From NCBI GenBank assembly GCA_963713805.1, contig CAVQNF010000001.1:1-64000 (forward strand): a DNA stretch of 64,000 bases, read 5' to 3'. A program made the position numbers and the translations under genes. This DNA is from GAS188 sp963713805 (GTDB lineage Bacteria; Pseudomonadota; Alphaproteobacteria; Rhizobiales; Beijerinckiaceae). Under the pieces are notes generated by a model. That model ran no database searches, was not told the origin of the DNA, and worked only from the letters and a program-made list of their open reading frames with translations. Below are positions 8,133 to 15,936 of the stretch, one piece after another (within the stretch, counting starts at the first letter, position 1; the number at the start of each line of letters is the position of its first letter).

Positions 8133-8489
8133 TTATCCCACATGCGGCACGGTGAGAGCGCGCCGCACTGCGGCAGGCTCGTTCGCAATGACGGCCAACA
8201 AGATGCGCGCGGTGCGGTCGGGCCGGCGGCGGCCTTGCTCCCAGGCATGTATCGCGGTCACGTCCAGGCCGAATGCACGCGCAAAGGCGCTTTGCGACAG
8301 CCCGAGGCGATGCCGGAGCTTCGCCACATCCATGCGATCCGGCACTGTCACCGTATAGCTCGGCAGCTCGATTTCGCCTCGCGCATGCGCCAGCGCTTCT
8401 GAGAAGCCGGCAACAAGGCGGCGGCCAAGCGCACTATCCTTCCGCTTCGAGCGCGACGACGAGCTTGCGGATTTCACGTCTTTCGGCAT
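8133..8489 (-). CDS. XRE-family HTH protein, orphan antitoxin-like
   Basis: 118 residues. After a basic leader, residues ~30-50 (GFSEALAHARGEIELPSYTV) form the N-terminal segment typical of HigA/NadS-like antitoxins. Residues ~60-110 are a Cro/CI helix-turn-helix: LRHRLGLSQSAFARAFGLDV then WEQGRRRPDRTARILL. Such proteins normally pair with a RelE/HigB toxin gene directly upstream. Upstream here is only a LysR-type fragment, so the antitoxin looks orphaned. It could also be a stand-alone regulator. Confidence 0.75.
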   Translation of the reverse strand: MPKDVKSASSSSRSKRKDSALGRRLVAGFSEALAHARGEIELPSYTVTVPDRMDVAKLRHRLGLSQSAFARAFGLDVTAIHAWEQGRRRPDRTARILLAVIANEPAAVRRALTVPHVG

Positions 8490-8524
8490 ACGCCCGGCTC
8501 GGCCACCTCAGCACCTGCTACATG

Positions 8525-8690
8525 GGCGCGCGGCGTCTTCGGTGCGCAAGACGTACTGGATCGTCTGCCCGAAGCGACTTCGAGGCTTCCCAAGATCTCG
8601 ATATTCCGGAAGTGGCTGCTGGCCGAGGCCGCCAATGACATGCGCCGCCTGCGGGCGCTCTGGGTCGAGCGCACAAAAGCCTTCGCGTAG
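8525..8690 (+). pseudogene. LysR-family regulator, C-terminal fragment
   Basis: The frame ending in TAG 8688-8690 reads LPKISIFRKWLLAEAANDMR, the common C-terminal helix of GcvA-like LysR regulators (PKxxxFRxWLLAEA). Just upstream KTYWIVCPK appears in another frame, matching the preceding YWLVCPE strand. The rest of the gene is absent. It points towards the antitoxin gene and has no start. Confidence 0.65.
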
Positions 8691-8793
8691 AGGAGCCTCG
8701 GCTGTTCCCTGAAGATCTCGGCGCGCAATCGAGAGATGATCGTGTCGCGCCTTTTCGTGCGCGGCACCCAATTCGGTGCGCCGTTCGGCCGCC

Positions 8794-9334
8794 TCAGGGC
8801 CTGCTGCATGCCTCTCGTCGCGCGAGCCATGCTTGAAACAGCCGGTGGGCCGACCGGATCGGCATGGCCCGTTCCCCGCCGATGTCGACGATTTCCGACG
8901 CGATCTCGCCGCCGTCGAGCGCGAGCCGCCCGACCGTTACAGGCAGTCTGAAGCGTCGTGGGCCGGCACTCCCGGGGTTGAAATAGAGCACCCCATGCCT
9001 TGTCTCGATCGAGGGCCGATGCGAATGCCCGAAGATCACCGCCTGATAGCCGGCTTCTCGCGGATCGAGGTCGCCAGCTCGGCGAGATCATGAAGGATGA
9101 GGAGCCTACATTCCTCGAGCTCGACGACCTCGCGATCGGGGAGCTTCGCGGCCAATCTGCCCGTGTCGATGTTGCCGCGCACGGCGACCAGGGGCGCGAT
9201 GGCGCCGAGCTCATGCAAGATCTCGCCTTTGCCGACATCGCCTGCATGAATGATGAGGTCGCAGGCGAAAGCGCGATCACGGCGGACGGGCGCAGCAAGC
9301 CGTGTGTGTCCGAGATGACGCCGATGTGCCGCAT
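8794..9334 (-). CDS. YfcE/MJ0936-type metallophosphoesterase (two frame changes)
   Basis: From ATG 9334 the protein begins MRHIGVISDTHGLLRPSAVI (metal-binding DTH). After a frame change near 9270 it continues CDLIIHAGDVG and VAVRGNIDTG (GDV and GN metal ligands). After another near 9050 it reads VIFGHSHRPSIETRHGVLYF and NPGSAGPRR (GHSH). All ligand blocks of a calcineurin-like phosphodiesterase of about 165-180 residues are present in order. The family hydrolyses simple phosphodiesters in the cytoplasm. Perfect motifs in three frames suggest sequence error, though it sits beside the decayed patch. Confidence 0.8.
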
Positions 9335-9724
9335 TTTCTTCCTCCCCCGGCGCCGGCTGCGCGGCCTGACGCGAAAGCTCCGCCTGGGAACCCTTCGACG
9401 GCTCCGACCAGGAAGCCCCCATCGCAAGCCTGCGGCGACGCTCCCATCCGAGAACGGGCAGCCGCCCCATGCGCCTCGCGCCGCTGATGCGTGAGCGCCT
9501 CGCGAAAGAGGCGCGATACCAGCGGCGCGATGCTCCCGGATATTCGTTCGAATTTAAGCAAATGCAAAAAGCTTGGATGCAGCCGAAAACGAGGCGGGGC
9601 GCTCCAGATTTGGAGCGTGTCTCGCTGCCGTATCTAGAGATGCGGTGTGATGCAAAGCCTGCGCGATGGGCACGCCCGCGCAATCTCGATGAAGCCGTCG
9701 GACACGCGTTCGATACTGGAGCGT
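9335..9724. other. Intergenic stretch, no supportable gene
   Basis: Nothing recognisable on either strand. It holds a short hairpin, CGCTCCA-gat-TTGGAGCG, around 9599-9617. It leads into the dispersed repeat copy at 9725. Confidence 0.4.
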
Positions 9725-9818
9725 GGCCCGGAAAAAAGGGAACGATCTTTCCGAAAAGACAATTGCTCCACGCGTCACTGAGAGCGTGCAGGCGACCGCC
9801 CAAAGCCAGCATGCTCTA
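9725..9818 (-). repeat. Dispersed ~95-bp repeat, copy 1 (minus orientation)
   Basis: Read on the minus strand it starts TAGAGCATGCTGGCTT (9818-9803), has about 40 variable bases, and then an imperfect stem with TCTTTTCGGAAA facing TTTTTTCC. Copy 2 has the same order on the plus strand at 12896-12993. The first three bases are also the TAG stop of the secreted hydrolase-like gene. Confidence 0.6.
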
Positions 9819-11804
9819 GTGGTGCGGGGCCGACAAGAAACCTTGGCCCGCGAGCTCGCGATGTGAAAGCGAGGACGCGACCTGACCGACGCTCGATTTG
9901 TCGTCGCCGAAACCGGCGGCCACGAATTGAGTGAACAAGGCCGCAGCGTGATGGACGGATGTCGGCGCCGTGGAGAGAGGCGGATCGGTCACCGCGATGG
10001 TCTTCGAGGATGAGGTCGCCGTCTCTCCCGAGGTCGTGTCGCTCGCGGTCACCGTCAAATTCGCAACCGGATGGCTCGACCCCGTGTAATGGGACGTCAA
10101 GGTCAATCCGGTGAGCGGCGTCCCCGTCGCCGAGCCGCTTTCGGTGATGACATAGGTATAGGTGCGCCCCTGCGATGAGCGCGAGACATTGTCGCCATGC
10201 GGCGCCGTGATTGTCTCGTAGCTCGGCACGCCCGTGATCTTCACCGAGATCCTGTCGTCGGAATCGACGGGCGTCGCCGTGATCCCGAGCGACGCGGAAG
10301 CGCCGGCATTCACGTTCAACGTGGTGTTCGCGATCGTCAGGAGCGGTGCCTCGGTCGATCTGTCCTCATCGACCGTCAGCGCTTGGCTCGCTTGCGGCGC
10401 CGCGTTGCCCGCGAGGTCCGAGACATTGGCCGTGACCGTGTAGTTGCCATCCGCGAGGGCGGTGGCTTGCGCCGAGGTCACATTCACCGACCAGGCGTTG
10501 TTCTGCTCGGTCGTGCCGTAGATGTCCACCACCGACCGTGCGCTGTTGAGGATCGAGACCGTGACCGTCTGGCCGTTCTCCGCCCCGACTGTCGTGCCGC
10601 CGATCGGAAAGCTTGAAATGGCGTTGCCGTTCGTGACGACATTGTTCGTCGCGATCGTGTTGATGGCGATTGTCGGCGGCGTCGTGTCGATCTGCAAGGT
10701 GCCGGCGGGGTTGTAACCGGTCGCACCCGACACATCGGCATTGTTCAAGGACGCATCCTCTATCGTCCCGCCATTGAGGTTGAGGGACGACACGGTGAGA
10801 TCAGATGTGTTCTGCCCCGCGGCGACCGTGTAGTTGAAGGTCAAGGAGTTCGTGCCGGAGCCACCCGTGAGGCTCGCGGTCCCGCCGTCGTTGAGGGCAA
10901 GCGAGGGCGAGCCCGTCACCGTGACGGCCTCGCTGAACGTGACCGTGAGCGTCACCGTTTGGCTCGCGTCGAGGTCTCCATTGCCGTTCTGAATGCCGGT
11001 TCCCGAGGCCGCGATCGAAACCACCGTCGCGGCGGCAGGAGGCGGCGGGGAATTCGGAGGAGGCGGTGACGTCAGCCCATTGTGAACTGCGAAGACTTGC
11101 TGCAACCCCGGGTCGGTGACGAGTGCCGTATCCCCAACCTGCACGCCCCAGCTATAGGCGTAGTCGAAGACGGGGGTCGGAATGACTGTCCCCCAAGTCG
11201 CGAGAATTTGTTGTTCTTGGGTGGGGGTCGGCAAAATGTAGGTCGTGTATTGGCCACCGCCGAAGGCTTGGTAGATCGGCACGATCTGCTGCTGCGCGAT
11301 GCCGTCGGCCTCGGCCACGCTCACGGCGAGCGGAATGATGTTGTAGTCGAGATTGTTGGGGACGTTGGTCTGCACCGGATACGGGTCGAGCCCGAAGAGA
11401 TCGATATCGGTGTTGGAGGGCGTATAGGCGTAGACCGGAGCGGTGTTGCTGCCAAGATTCTGCTCGACCATGAAGGCCTTCACGCCCGGCAAGGTCGCGT
11501 GAATATAATCGGCTTCCGCCTTGAGGTTGGCGGCGGGCGTGGTCGACGGATCGGGCTCATCCGCGAGGTAGATGCCGAAGAGATTCGTGGCACCGACGTA
11601 GGAGTTGACCGCGGCCTTGAAAGCGTCGGTGACGCCGCCCGTCATTCCGAACCAGGCAAGCGCCTCGACGCCGGCCGGCAGATAAGGCAGCTCGCCCGCC
11701 GAGCTGATGTCGGCGAGGTTGAATCCGACAGCTCCTGGAGCATAGATGTTGTTGACGATATTGGCGTTGGGTGCGTAGTGCAGGGAGGTGATCGGATCAG
11801 ACAT
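9816..11804 (-). CDS. Large hydrolase-like protein with Ig-like repeats, probably exported
   Basis: 662 residues from ATG 11804. Residues ~1-245 look like a (beta/alpha)-barrel glycoside-hydrolase-type domain: FGIYLADEPDPSTTP carries a candidate catalytic acid, followed by FMVEQNLGSN, DLFGLDPYPV and YAYSWGVQVGD. A Pro-rich linker (SPPPPNSPPPPAAA) leads to Ser/Thr/Asn-rich Ig-like repeats with VTVTFSEAVTVTGSPSLALN and DTTPPTIAINTI, of the type in RTX and adhesin-like proteins. No classic signal peptide is seen, so type I-like export is possible. The very low Cys and high Thr/Asn content fits an extracellular protein. Substrate unknown. Its stop lies inside a dispersed repeat. Confidence 0.7.
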   Translation of the reverse strand: MSDPITSLHYAPNANIVNNIYAPGAVGFNLADISSAGELPYLPAGVEALAWFGMTGGVTDAFKAAVNSYVGATNLFGIYLADEPDPSTTPAANLKAEADYIHATLPGVKAFMVEQNLGSNTAPVYAYTPSNTDIDLFGLDPYPVQTNVPNNLDYNIIPLAVSVAEADGIAQQQIVPIYQAFGGGQYTTYILPTPTQEQQILATWGTVIPTPVFDYAYSWGVQVGDTALVTDPGLQQVFAVHNGLTSPPPPNSPPPPAAATVVSIAASGTGIQNGNGDLDASQTVTLTVTFSEAVTVTGSPSLALNDGGTASLTGGSGTNSLTFNYTVAAGQNTSDLTVSSLNLNGGTIEDASLNNADVSGATGYNPAGTLQIDTTPPTIAINTIATNNVVTNGNAISSFPIGGTTVGAENGQTVTVSILNSARSVVDIYGTTEQNNAWSVNVTSAQATALADGNYTVTANVSDLAGNAAPQASQALTVDEDRSTEAPLLTIANTTLNVNAGASASLGITATPVDSDDRISVKITGVPSYETITAPHGDNVSRSSQGRTYTYVITESGSATGTPLTGLTLTSHYTGSSHPVANLTVTASDTTSGETATSSSKTIAVTDPPLSTAPTSVHHAAALFTQFVAAGFGDDKSSVGQVASSLSHRELAGQGFLSAPHH

Positions 11805-12106
11805 GCGTGTCCCCGGTTCTAGGGTTTTTCTTGTCTAAACGTCGACAACCCCAGCCCGACCCGTCGACTTCACTGGGACCGAGTTACGCATACACACGGT
11901 CCGCAGCAAATCCATTAAGTGTGGTGATTCTACTTGGATAAATTCTCTGGCGCAACGTGTTTGTCACAATAATTTCATCGCGCTGACGTCGCATATTCAT
12001 CTCGGCGACTGTCGATTGACGGAATTCATCCTCGACATGCTGGCGCATTCGGCACGGAACCGTGCTCGCTCTCCGCGCGTTCACCTGCTCGGACGAACGG
12101 GATACC
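11805..12106. other. Upstream region of the secreted protein gene
   Basis: About 300 bases, locally A/T-richer than the surroundings, lying between divergent genes and so likely to hold promoters for both directions. I see no clear box or structured RNA. Confidence 0.4.
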
Positions 12107-12319
12107 ATGTTCAAATTCGCGATTATTTTCCTCATCATCTCGCTCGTCGCCGGCGCGGTCGGCATGACGAATGTTTCCGTCATGGCCAAACGGATCTCGC
12201 TCATCCTTTTTGGCCTCTTCTTCCTCGGCTTTCTTGCCCTTCTCGGCTTCGCCTATCTCCTCGGCGCCGCCTTCAACGCGGGCCAGCAATCGATGCTCCT
12301 TGGCGCGACGCTGGCCTAG
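12107..12319 (+). CDS. Small two-helix membrane protein (DUF1328-like)
   Basis: 70 residues from ATG 12107. MFKFAIIFLIISLVAGAVGM and ISLILFGLFFLGFLALLGFA are two membrane helices. The opening closely follows the DUF1328/YtjA pattern of small inner-membrane proteins, but the chain is longer than the usual 50-60 residues. The role of the family is not established. It is monocistronic and converges with the DUF4399 gene. Confidence 0.65.
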   Translation: MFKFAIIFLIISLVAGAVGMTNVSVMAKRISLILFGLFFLGFLALLGFAYLLGAAFNAGQQSMLLGATLA

Positions 12320-12388
12320 GTGGCAGCCTTTCTCCCTGGGCTTCGTCATTCGCGCCGGCAGCGGGCGGCGAGCGAGCGGCGACGATGA

Positions 12389-12809
12389 TCACCTCACTGT
12401 AATCGTGATCTTCCTCGAGACGAGCGGCGGGTTGAAGGGGTAGTGCTTGGCGTCGCCCAGGACGAGCTGGAGCGTGTGCCTTCCCGGCGTCAGCTCGATG
12501 GCGGGTCTCGGTCTGGCCGGCGCCGAAATGAAGATGGCTCTTGTCCTGCGGGATCGGCTCATTGGCATCGAGCGGCTCGTTCACATCGATGAAAAGATGA
12601 TGATGGCCGCTGTTCGGGAAAGTGTCTCCGGCATGGGTGACGCCCATGTTGCGCAGGCCGAAGCGACACCAGAACGGGCCCTTGAGAGTAGCCCCGTCGA
12701 GCGGCCAGATGAAGTAGAGGGTAGCGTCCTTCGGCGCCGGCGTTCCCTGCGCCAAGGCGACGAATGATGCGGAAAATGATGATGCGACGATCAGCACCGC
12801 TGAAAGCAT
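12389..12809 (-). CDS. DUF4399 exported protein (one frameshift)
   Basis: Starts at ATG 12809 with a signal peptide ending near FVALAQG (residues ~15-21). The DUF4399 core follows: FIWPLDGATLKGPFWCRFGL, MGVTHAG, NSGHHHLFIDV and DKSHLHFGAGQTE, rich in His. Near 12505 the frame changes and the end is read as ELTPGRHTLQLVLGDAKHYP, then a KITITVR tail, to TGA 12391-12389. Restored length is about 139 residues. The His clusters suggest periplasmic metal binding, but no function has been shown for the family as far as I know. Confidence 0.75.
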
Positions 12810-12895
12810 GAGGAGCCGAATGAGCTCATGGCGCCACCTCTTGCACGGCCGAACCTAGATCACGCGAGAACGCAAAATTCCTTCGGAGCATGCAG

Positions 12896-12993
12896 TAGAG
12901 CATGCTGGCTTCAAGAGAACCGCCATCATGCTCTAAGTTACTAGTGAAGCATAATCTTTTCGGAAAAATGGTTTCCATTTTTCCAGATCATGC
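12896..12993 (+). repeat. Dispersed ~95-bp repeat, copy 2 (plus orientation), with 45-bp palindrome
   Basis: Begins TAGAGCATGCTGGCTT (12896-12911) and ends in a palindrome at 12949-12993. Its core GGAAAAATGG (12962-12971) pairs perfectly with CCATTTTTCC (12975-12984). Elements with this GATCATG/TTTTCGGAAA theme are common intergenic repeats in Hyphomicrobiales. It ends two bases before the stop end of the cyclase-SUMF1 gene and may end transcription. Confidence 0.7.
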
Positions 12994-12994
12994 C

Positions 12995-14556
12995 CTAAGG
13001 CGACAGGGCCACGCGAAAGCCATGCGTCGGATAGCGCACACCCGTGTCGTAATGGTCGCGGTTGGCCGGACGGACGTAGCTCGCGTCATTCTTCCAGGAG
13101 CCGGATCGGATGACGTGCGAGAGGCACTCTGTGTCCATCCAGGGCGAACCATCGGCCGGGGCGCCCTGATAGTTTCGATGCCAGCAATCCTCCACCCATT
13201 GATCGACGCCGCCGCCCATGTCGAAAAGCCCGAAGGGGTTGGGCTTGAAGCTGCCGACCTTCGCCGGCAGCTCGGCGGCGGCTGAAGCGACCGCGACGCA
13301 ATTCTTGCAATTCGCCATGCCGGGCTGGAGCTCAGCACCCCACCAATACTTCGTTTGCGTGCCGCCGCGAGCCCCATATTCCCATTCGGCTTCGCTCGGC
13401 AGACGGAAGGGCTTATGCGTCACCTGCGCGAGCCAGGCCAAATATTGCTTGGCATCGTTCCAGCTCACATTCGTCACGGGCGCGTCCTCCTCACCCGTCG
13501 CGGTGAAGGAGCAGGCTTTCGTCGCCGCGCATTCGTTCCATTGACGGACCGTGACGGGATATTTGCCGAGCGAGAAGGGCTTGATCGGTCGACCTGATGA
13601 ATGGGCTTTTCCGACAAATCCTCATTGCTGCCCATGCCGAAGCTGCCGCCGTTGAGCCGCTGCATCTCCGGTTCCGTGACGGAAGGCGAGGCCGGTTGAG
13701 GCGAAGGCTGAGGCGACGCCGGCTGAGGCGAGGCTTGCGGCGTCGTGGGTTGAGGTAACGCGGGCGGCGGGGCCGTTGCCGGGGGCGCGACGGCCGCGAC
13801 GGTCTCGGCCGGCTTTGCCGGCGCGGGCGATGCCTCGCCGGGCGCCGCGGCCTGCTCGGCCACGAGATTGCGCCCGGGCAGCATGGTGAACCAGAGGCCG
13901 GCGGCGATCGCGAGAAGGACGATGCTGGCGAGCACCACGAAGGCGATCTCGCGCCGCTTCTGCGCCCTCATGAAAGCCGCGGGATCGGGCAGCACCCGAT
14001 ACACCCTCACCGGATCGGTGATATTCTTGACTTGCTTGTCTCCGAGCGACTGATAGCCGCAAACGAGCTTGTGCTTGATCTGCTCATAGACGCCGCCCGA
14101 GATATAGACTTGGCCGGGATTGGCGATCCCCTCGAGGCGCACGGCGACATTGACGCCATCCCCGAACACGTCATTCGCATCGATGATGACGTCGCCGAGA
14201 TTCACCCCGATCCGGTAGAGGATCGCCTGCTGCACGGGTAGCGAAGCGTTGCGGCCAACCATGCTTTGCTGAATGACGATGCCGCAGCGGACCGCTTCGA
14301 CCGGGCTGTCGAAGATCGCGATAAAGCCGTCACCGGTCGTCTTCACCAATCTTCCATGGTGCTCGGCGATCGTCGGCTCGACGAGCTCGCGCAGGATGCG
14401 CTTCAGCCGTGCATGGGTGCCTTCCTCGTCGATGTTCATGAGGCGGCTGTAGCCCGCGATGTCCGCCGCCATGATCGCGGCGAGGCGCCGTGGCGTCGGA
14501 TCTTGCGGAGACCCGCCGCCTTTGCGCGGATGAATTTGCCGAATTTCGCCGCGCAT
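12995..14556 (-). CDS. Class III adenylate cyclase fused to a SUMF1/FGE domain (one frameshift)
   Basis: Residues ~20-190 from ATG 14556 are a class III nucleotide cyclase: LAAIMAADIAGYSRLM (first metal Asp), VKTTGDGFIAIFDSP (second) and IGVNLGDVI. One membrane helix follows (IAFVVLASIVLLAIAAGLWF, ~205-225), then a Pro/Gln-rich linker. The end is a SUMF1/formylglycine-generating-type domain: GSFGMGSNEDLSEKPIHQV, then in a new frame from about 13585 LGKYPVTVRQWNEC, TNVSWNDAKQYLAWL and RLPSEAEWEYGARGG. The layout puts cAMP synthesis in the cytoplasm and the SUMF1 domain in the periplasm, suggesting an envelope-sensing cyclase. Similar fusions occur in rhizobia. Confidence 0.8.
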
Positions 14557-15189
14557 GGTCAGCGTCGCTCCCGGTCAATGCGAAACGCAAGCGAGACATC
14601 GGCGTCTTGTCGCCATTGCGGCCAAGCGCCCGCCGGCATTCAGGGATCCCGGAGCCGACGCTCGTTCAAGAAACGCGCCGGCCAAGGGACAGCCAAGGGA
14701 TCAAGGGACAGCCAAGGGATGGAGAGCGCTCGACCGGCGCTCCTCGGGCGCTTCGCTACCCCCAATTCCGTTCCGAAATTCGGCACAATCATAGATAAAG
14801 CCGTGGCCCTGGGCAACGGCAGATACAAAAGGAACAGAAGTATCGTGCTGATTTTGGGATAGTCCGATCGGAGTAATCATATTTTTCCATTCGGCGAACT
14901 GGATTTTCATTCGTCTGCGCTCACCATCGCTCGAAGCCGGAATTGGATTCATCTTGGACTGCTTTCGCTCGCCTCATCAAAGCGAAAATTCAAAGAACAA
15001 AGCCAAATCGAGCGTCGCTGGCCCCAGGCCCCCCGCAAGGCCGTGCTCGCGGCCATCGGTGAGAGGAACCTTCGCCCGCGTAGGAAATTCGAATTACCGA
15101 TGGGCTGGCGGAAGACCGACATCCGAGGGGAGCATGCGCGCCGGGACGAGTTTCCCGCCCTGGTGCGATCGGCTACACTGCGCTTCGCG
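14557..15189. other. 633-base gap with an imperfect tandem repeat
   Basis: No gene is supportable. At about 14683-14720 the unit CAAGGGACAGCCAAGGGAT occurs twice in tandem. Short A/T-rich patches at 14840-14960 may be promoter-like. It separates the cyclase gene from tRNA-Arg. Confidence 0.45.
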
Positions 15190-15266
15190 GCGCCCGTAGC
15201 TCAGCTGGATAGAGCACCAGACTTCGAATCTGGGGGTCGGAGGTTCGAACCCTTCCGGGCGCACCA
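15190..15266 (+). tRNA. tRNA-Arg (anticodon TCG)
   Basis: 77 bases: acceptor GCGCCCG/CGGGCGC with discriminator A and encoded CCA. The anticodon arm CCAGA-CTTCGAA-TCTGG gives anticodon TCG. It shares its first 28 bases with the other tRNA-Arg at 4603. Confidence 0.95.
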
Positions 15267-15479
15267 ATGATCTCAATGACTTAGATTTAATTCGGCAAGC
15301 ATCTGCTTCCCGGAATTCGTGGTTGGGAAGCACATGGGAAGCAAGCGCCGGCCTTCGCGCCCCACTTCCCCGCGACGGGGCCTGGGCCCACTTAAGCCTG
15401 TTTATCGGATGGCTCGACCGGGTGCTTCAGGAGATGCAGAGCTCGACCCCCCATCCTGCCATGTGAACAGAATGGGAAC

Positions 15480-15800
15480 ATGTTGGTGTCACCAAAGCAA
15501 ATTCTTGACCTCGTCGAACGCATGGAAGCTCGGAAGGAAAAGGGCTTTGGCGTTTCGGCTCAAACGGCTCCGCTCGTCATCGAGGCGCTCCGGCTCTATG
15601 CCCGCATGCATGCTGGCGAGCCCGCGAAATACAAGGTCGAACGATGGGACGGGAAGGACTCGCATGTCGAGGAGATCGTCGCGAGCGCGAGCCTCGTCAT
15701 GATCGGTCATGCCGCCTTCCATGAGGCTGTCAAGCAATACCCTCGCACGCGGCTGACATTGCGCCAGGGTGCGAGGGTGATCCTGAAGTCGCCTGAATGA
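15480..15800 (+). CDS. Hypothetical protein, 106 residues
   Basis: Begins MLVSPKQILDLVERMEARKE and ends TLRQGARVILKSPE. It is helical at the front and has a short beta-rich tail. I do not recognise the family. A partial paralogue of its last 30 residues is encoded at 26062-26149 next to a ligase gene, so the protein belongs to the mobile or island gene pool here. No frame break is seen. Confidence 0.5.
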   Translation: MLVSPKQILDLVERMEARKEKGFGVSAQTAPLVIEALRLYARMHAGEPAKYKVERWDGKDSHVEEIVASASLVMIGHAAFHEAVKQYPRTRLTLRQGARVILKSPE

Positions 15801-15936
15801 TGAGTGGCGGGGTCCATTTGGATTTCCGCTTTCGGACCCTAAGCGGTCGTTCGTCGGCGGGCTCGAATGGCGCCACTAGCGAGCAGCGGAAATTCACGAC
15901 CGAGTTATGGCTTCAGCCGAGCCTGCTTTTTGGAGG

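Noticed and set aside
11082..11822. 246-codon plus-strand frame
   Set aside because: Antisense to the hydrolase-like gene, low-complexity Gly/Arg/Val sequence.
4603..15266. The two tRNA-Arg genes as att borders of one element
   Set aside because: Their shared 28 bases are ordinary tRNA homology, both genes are complete, and there is no integrase between them.
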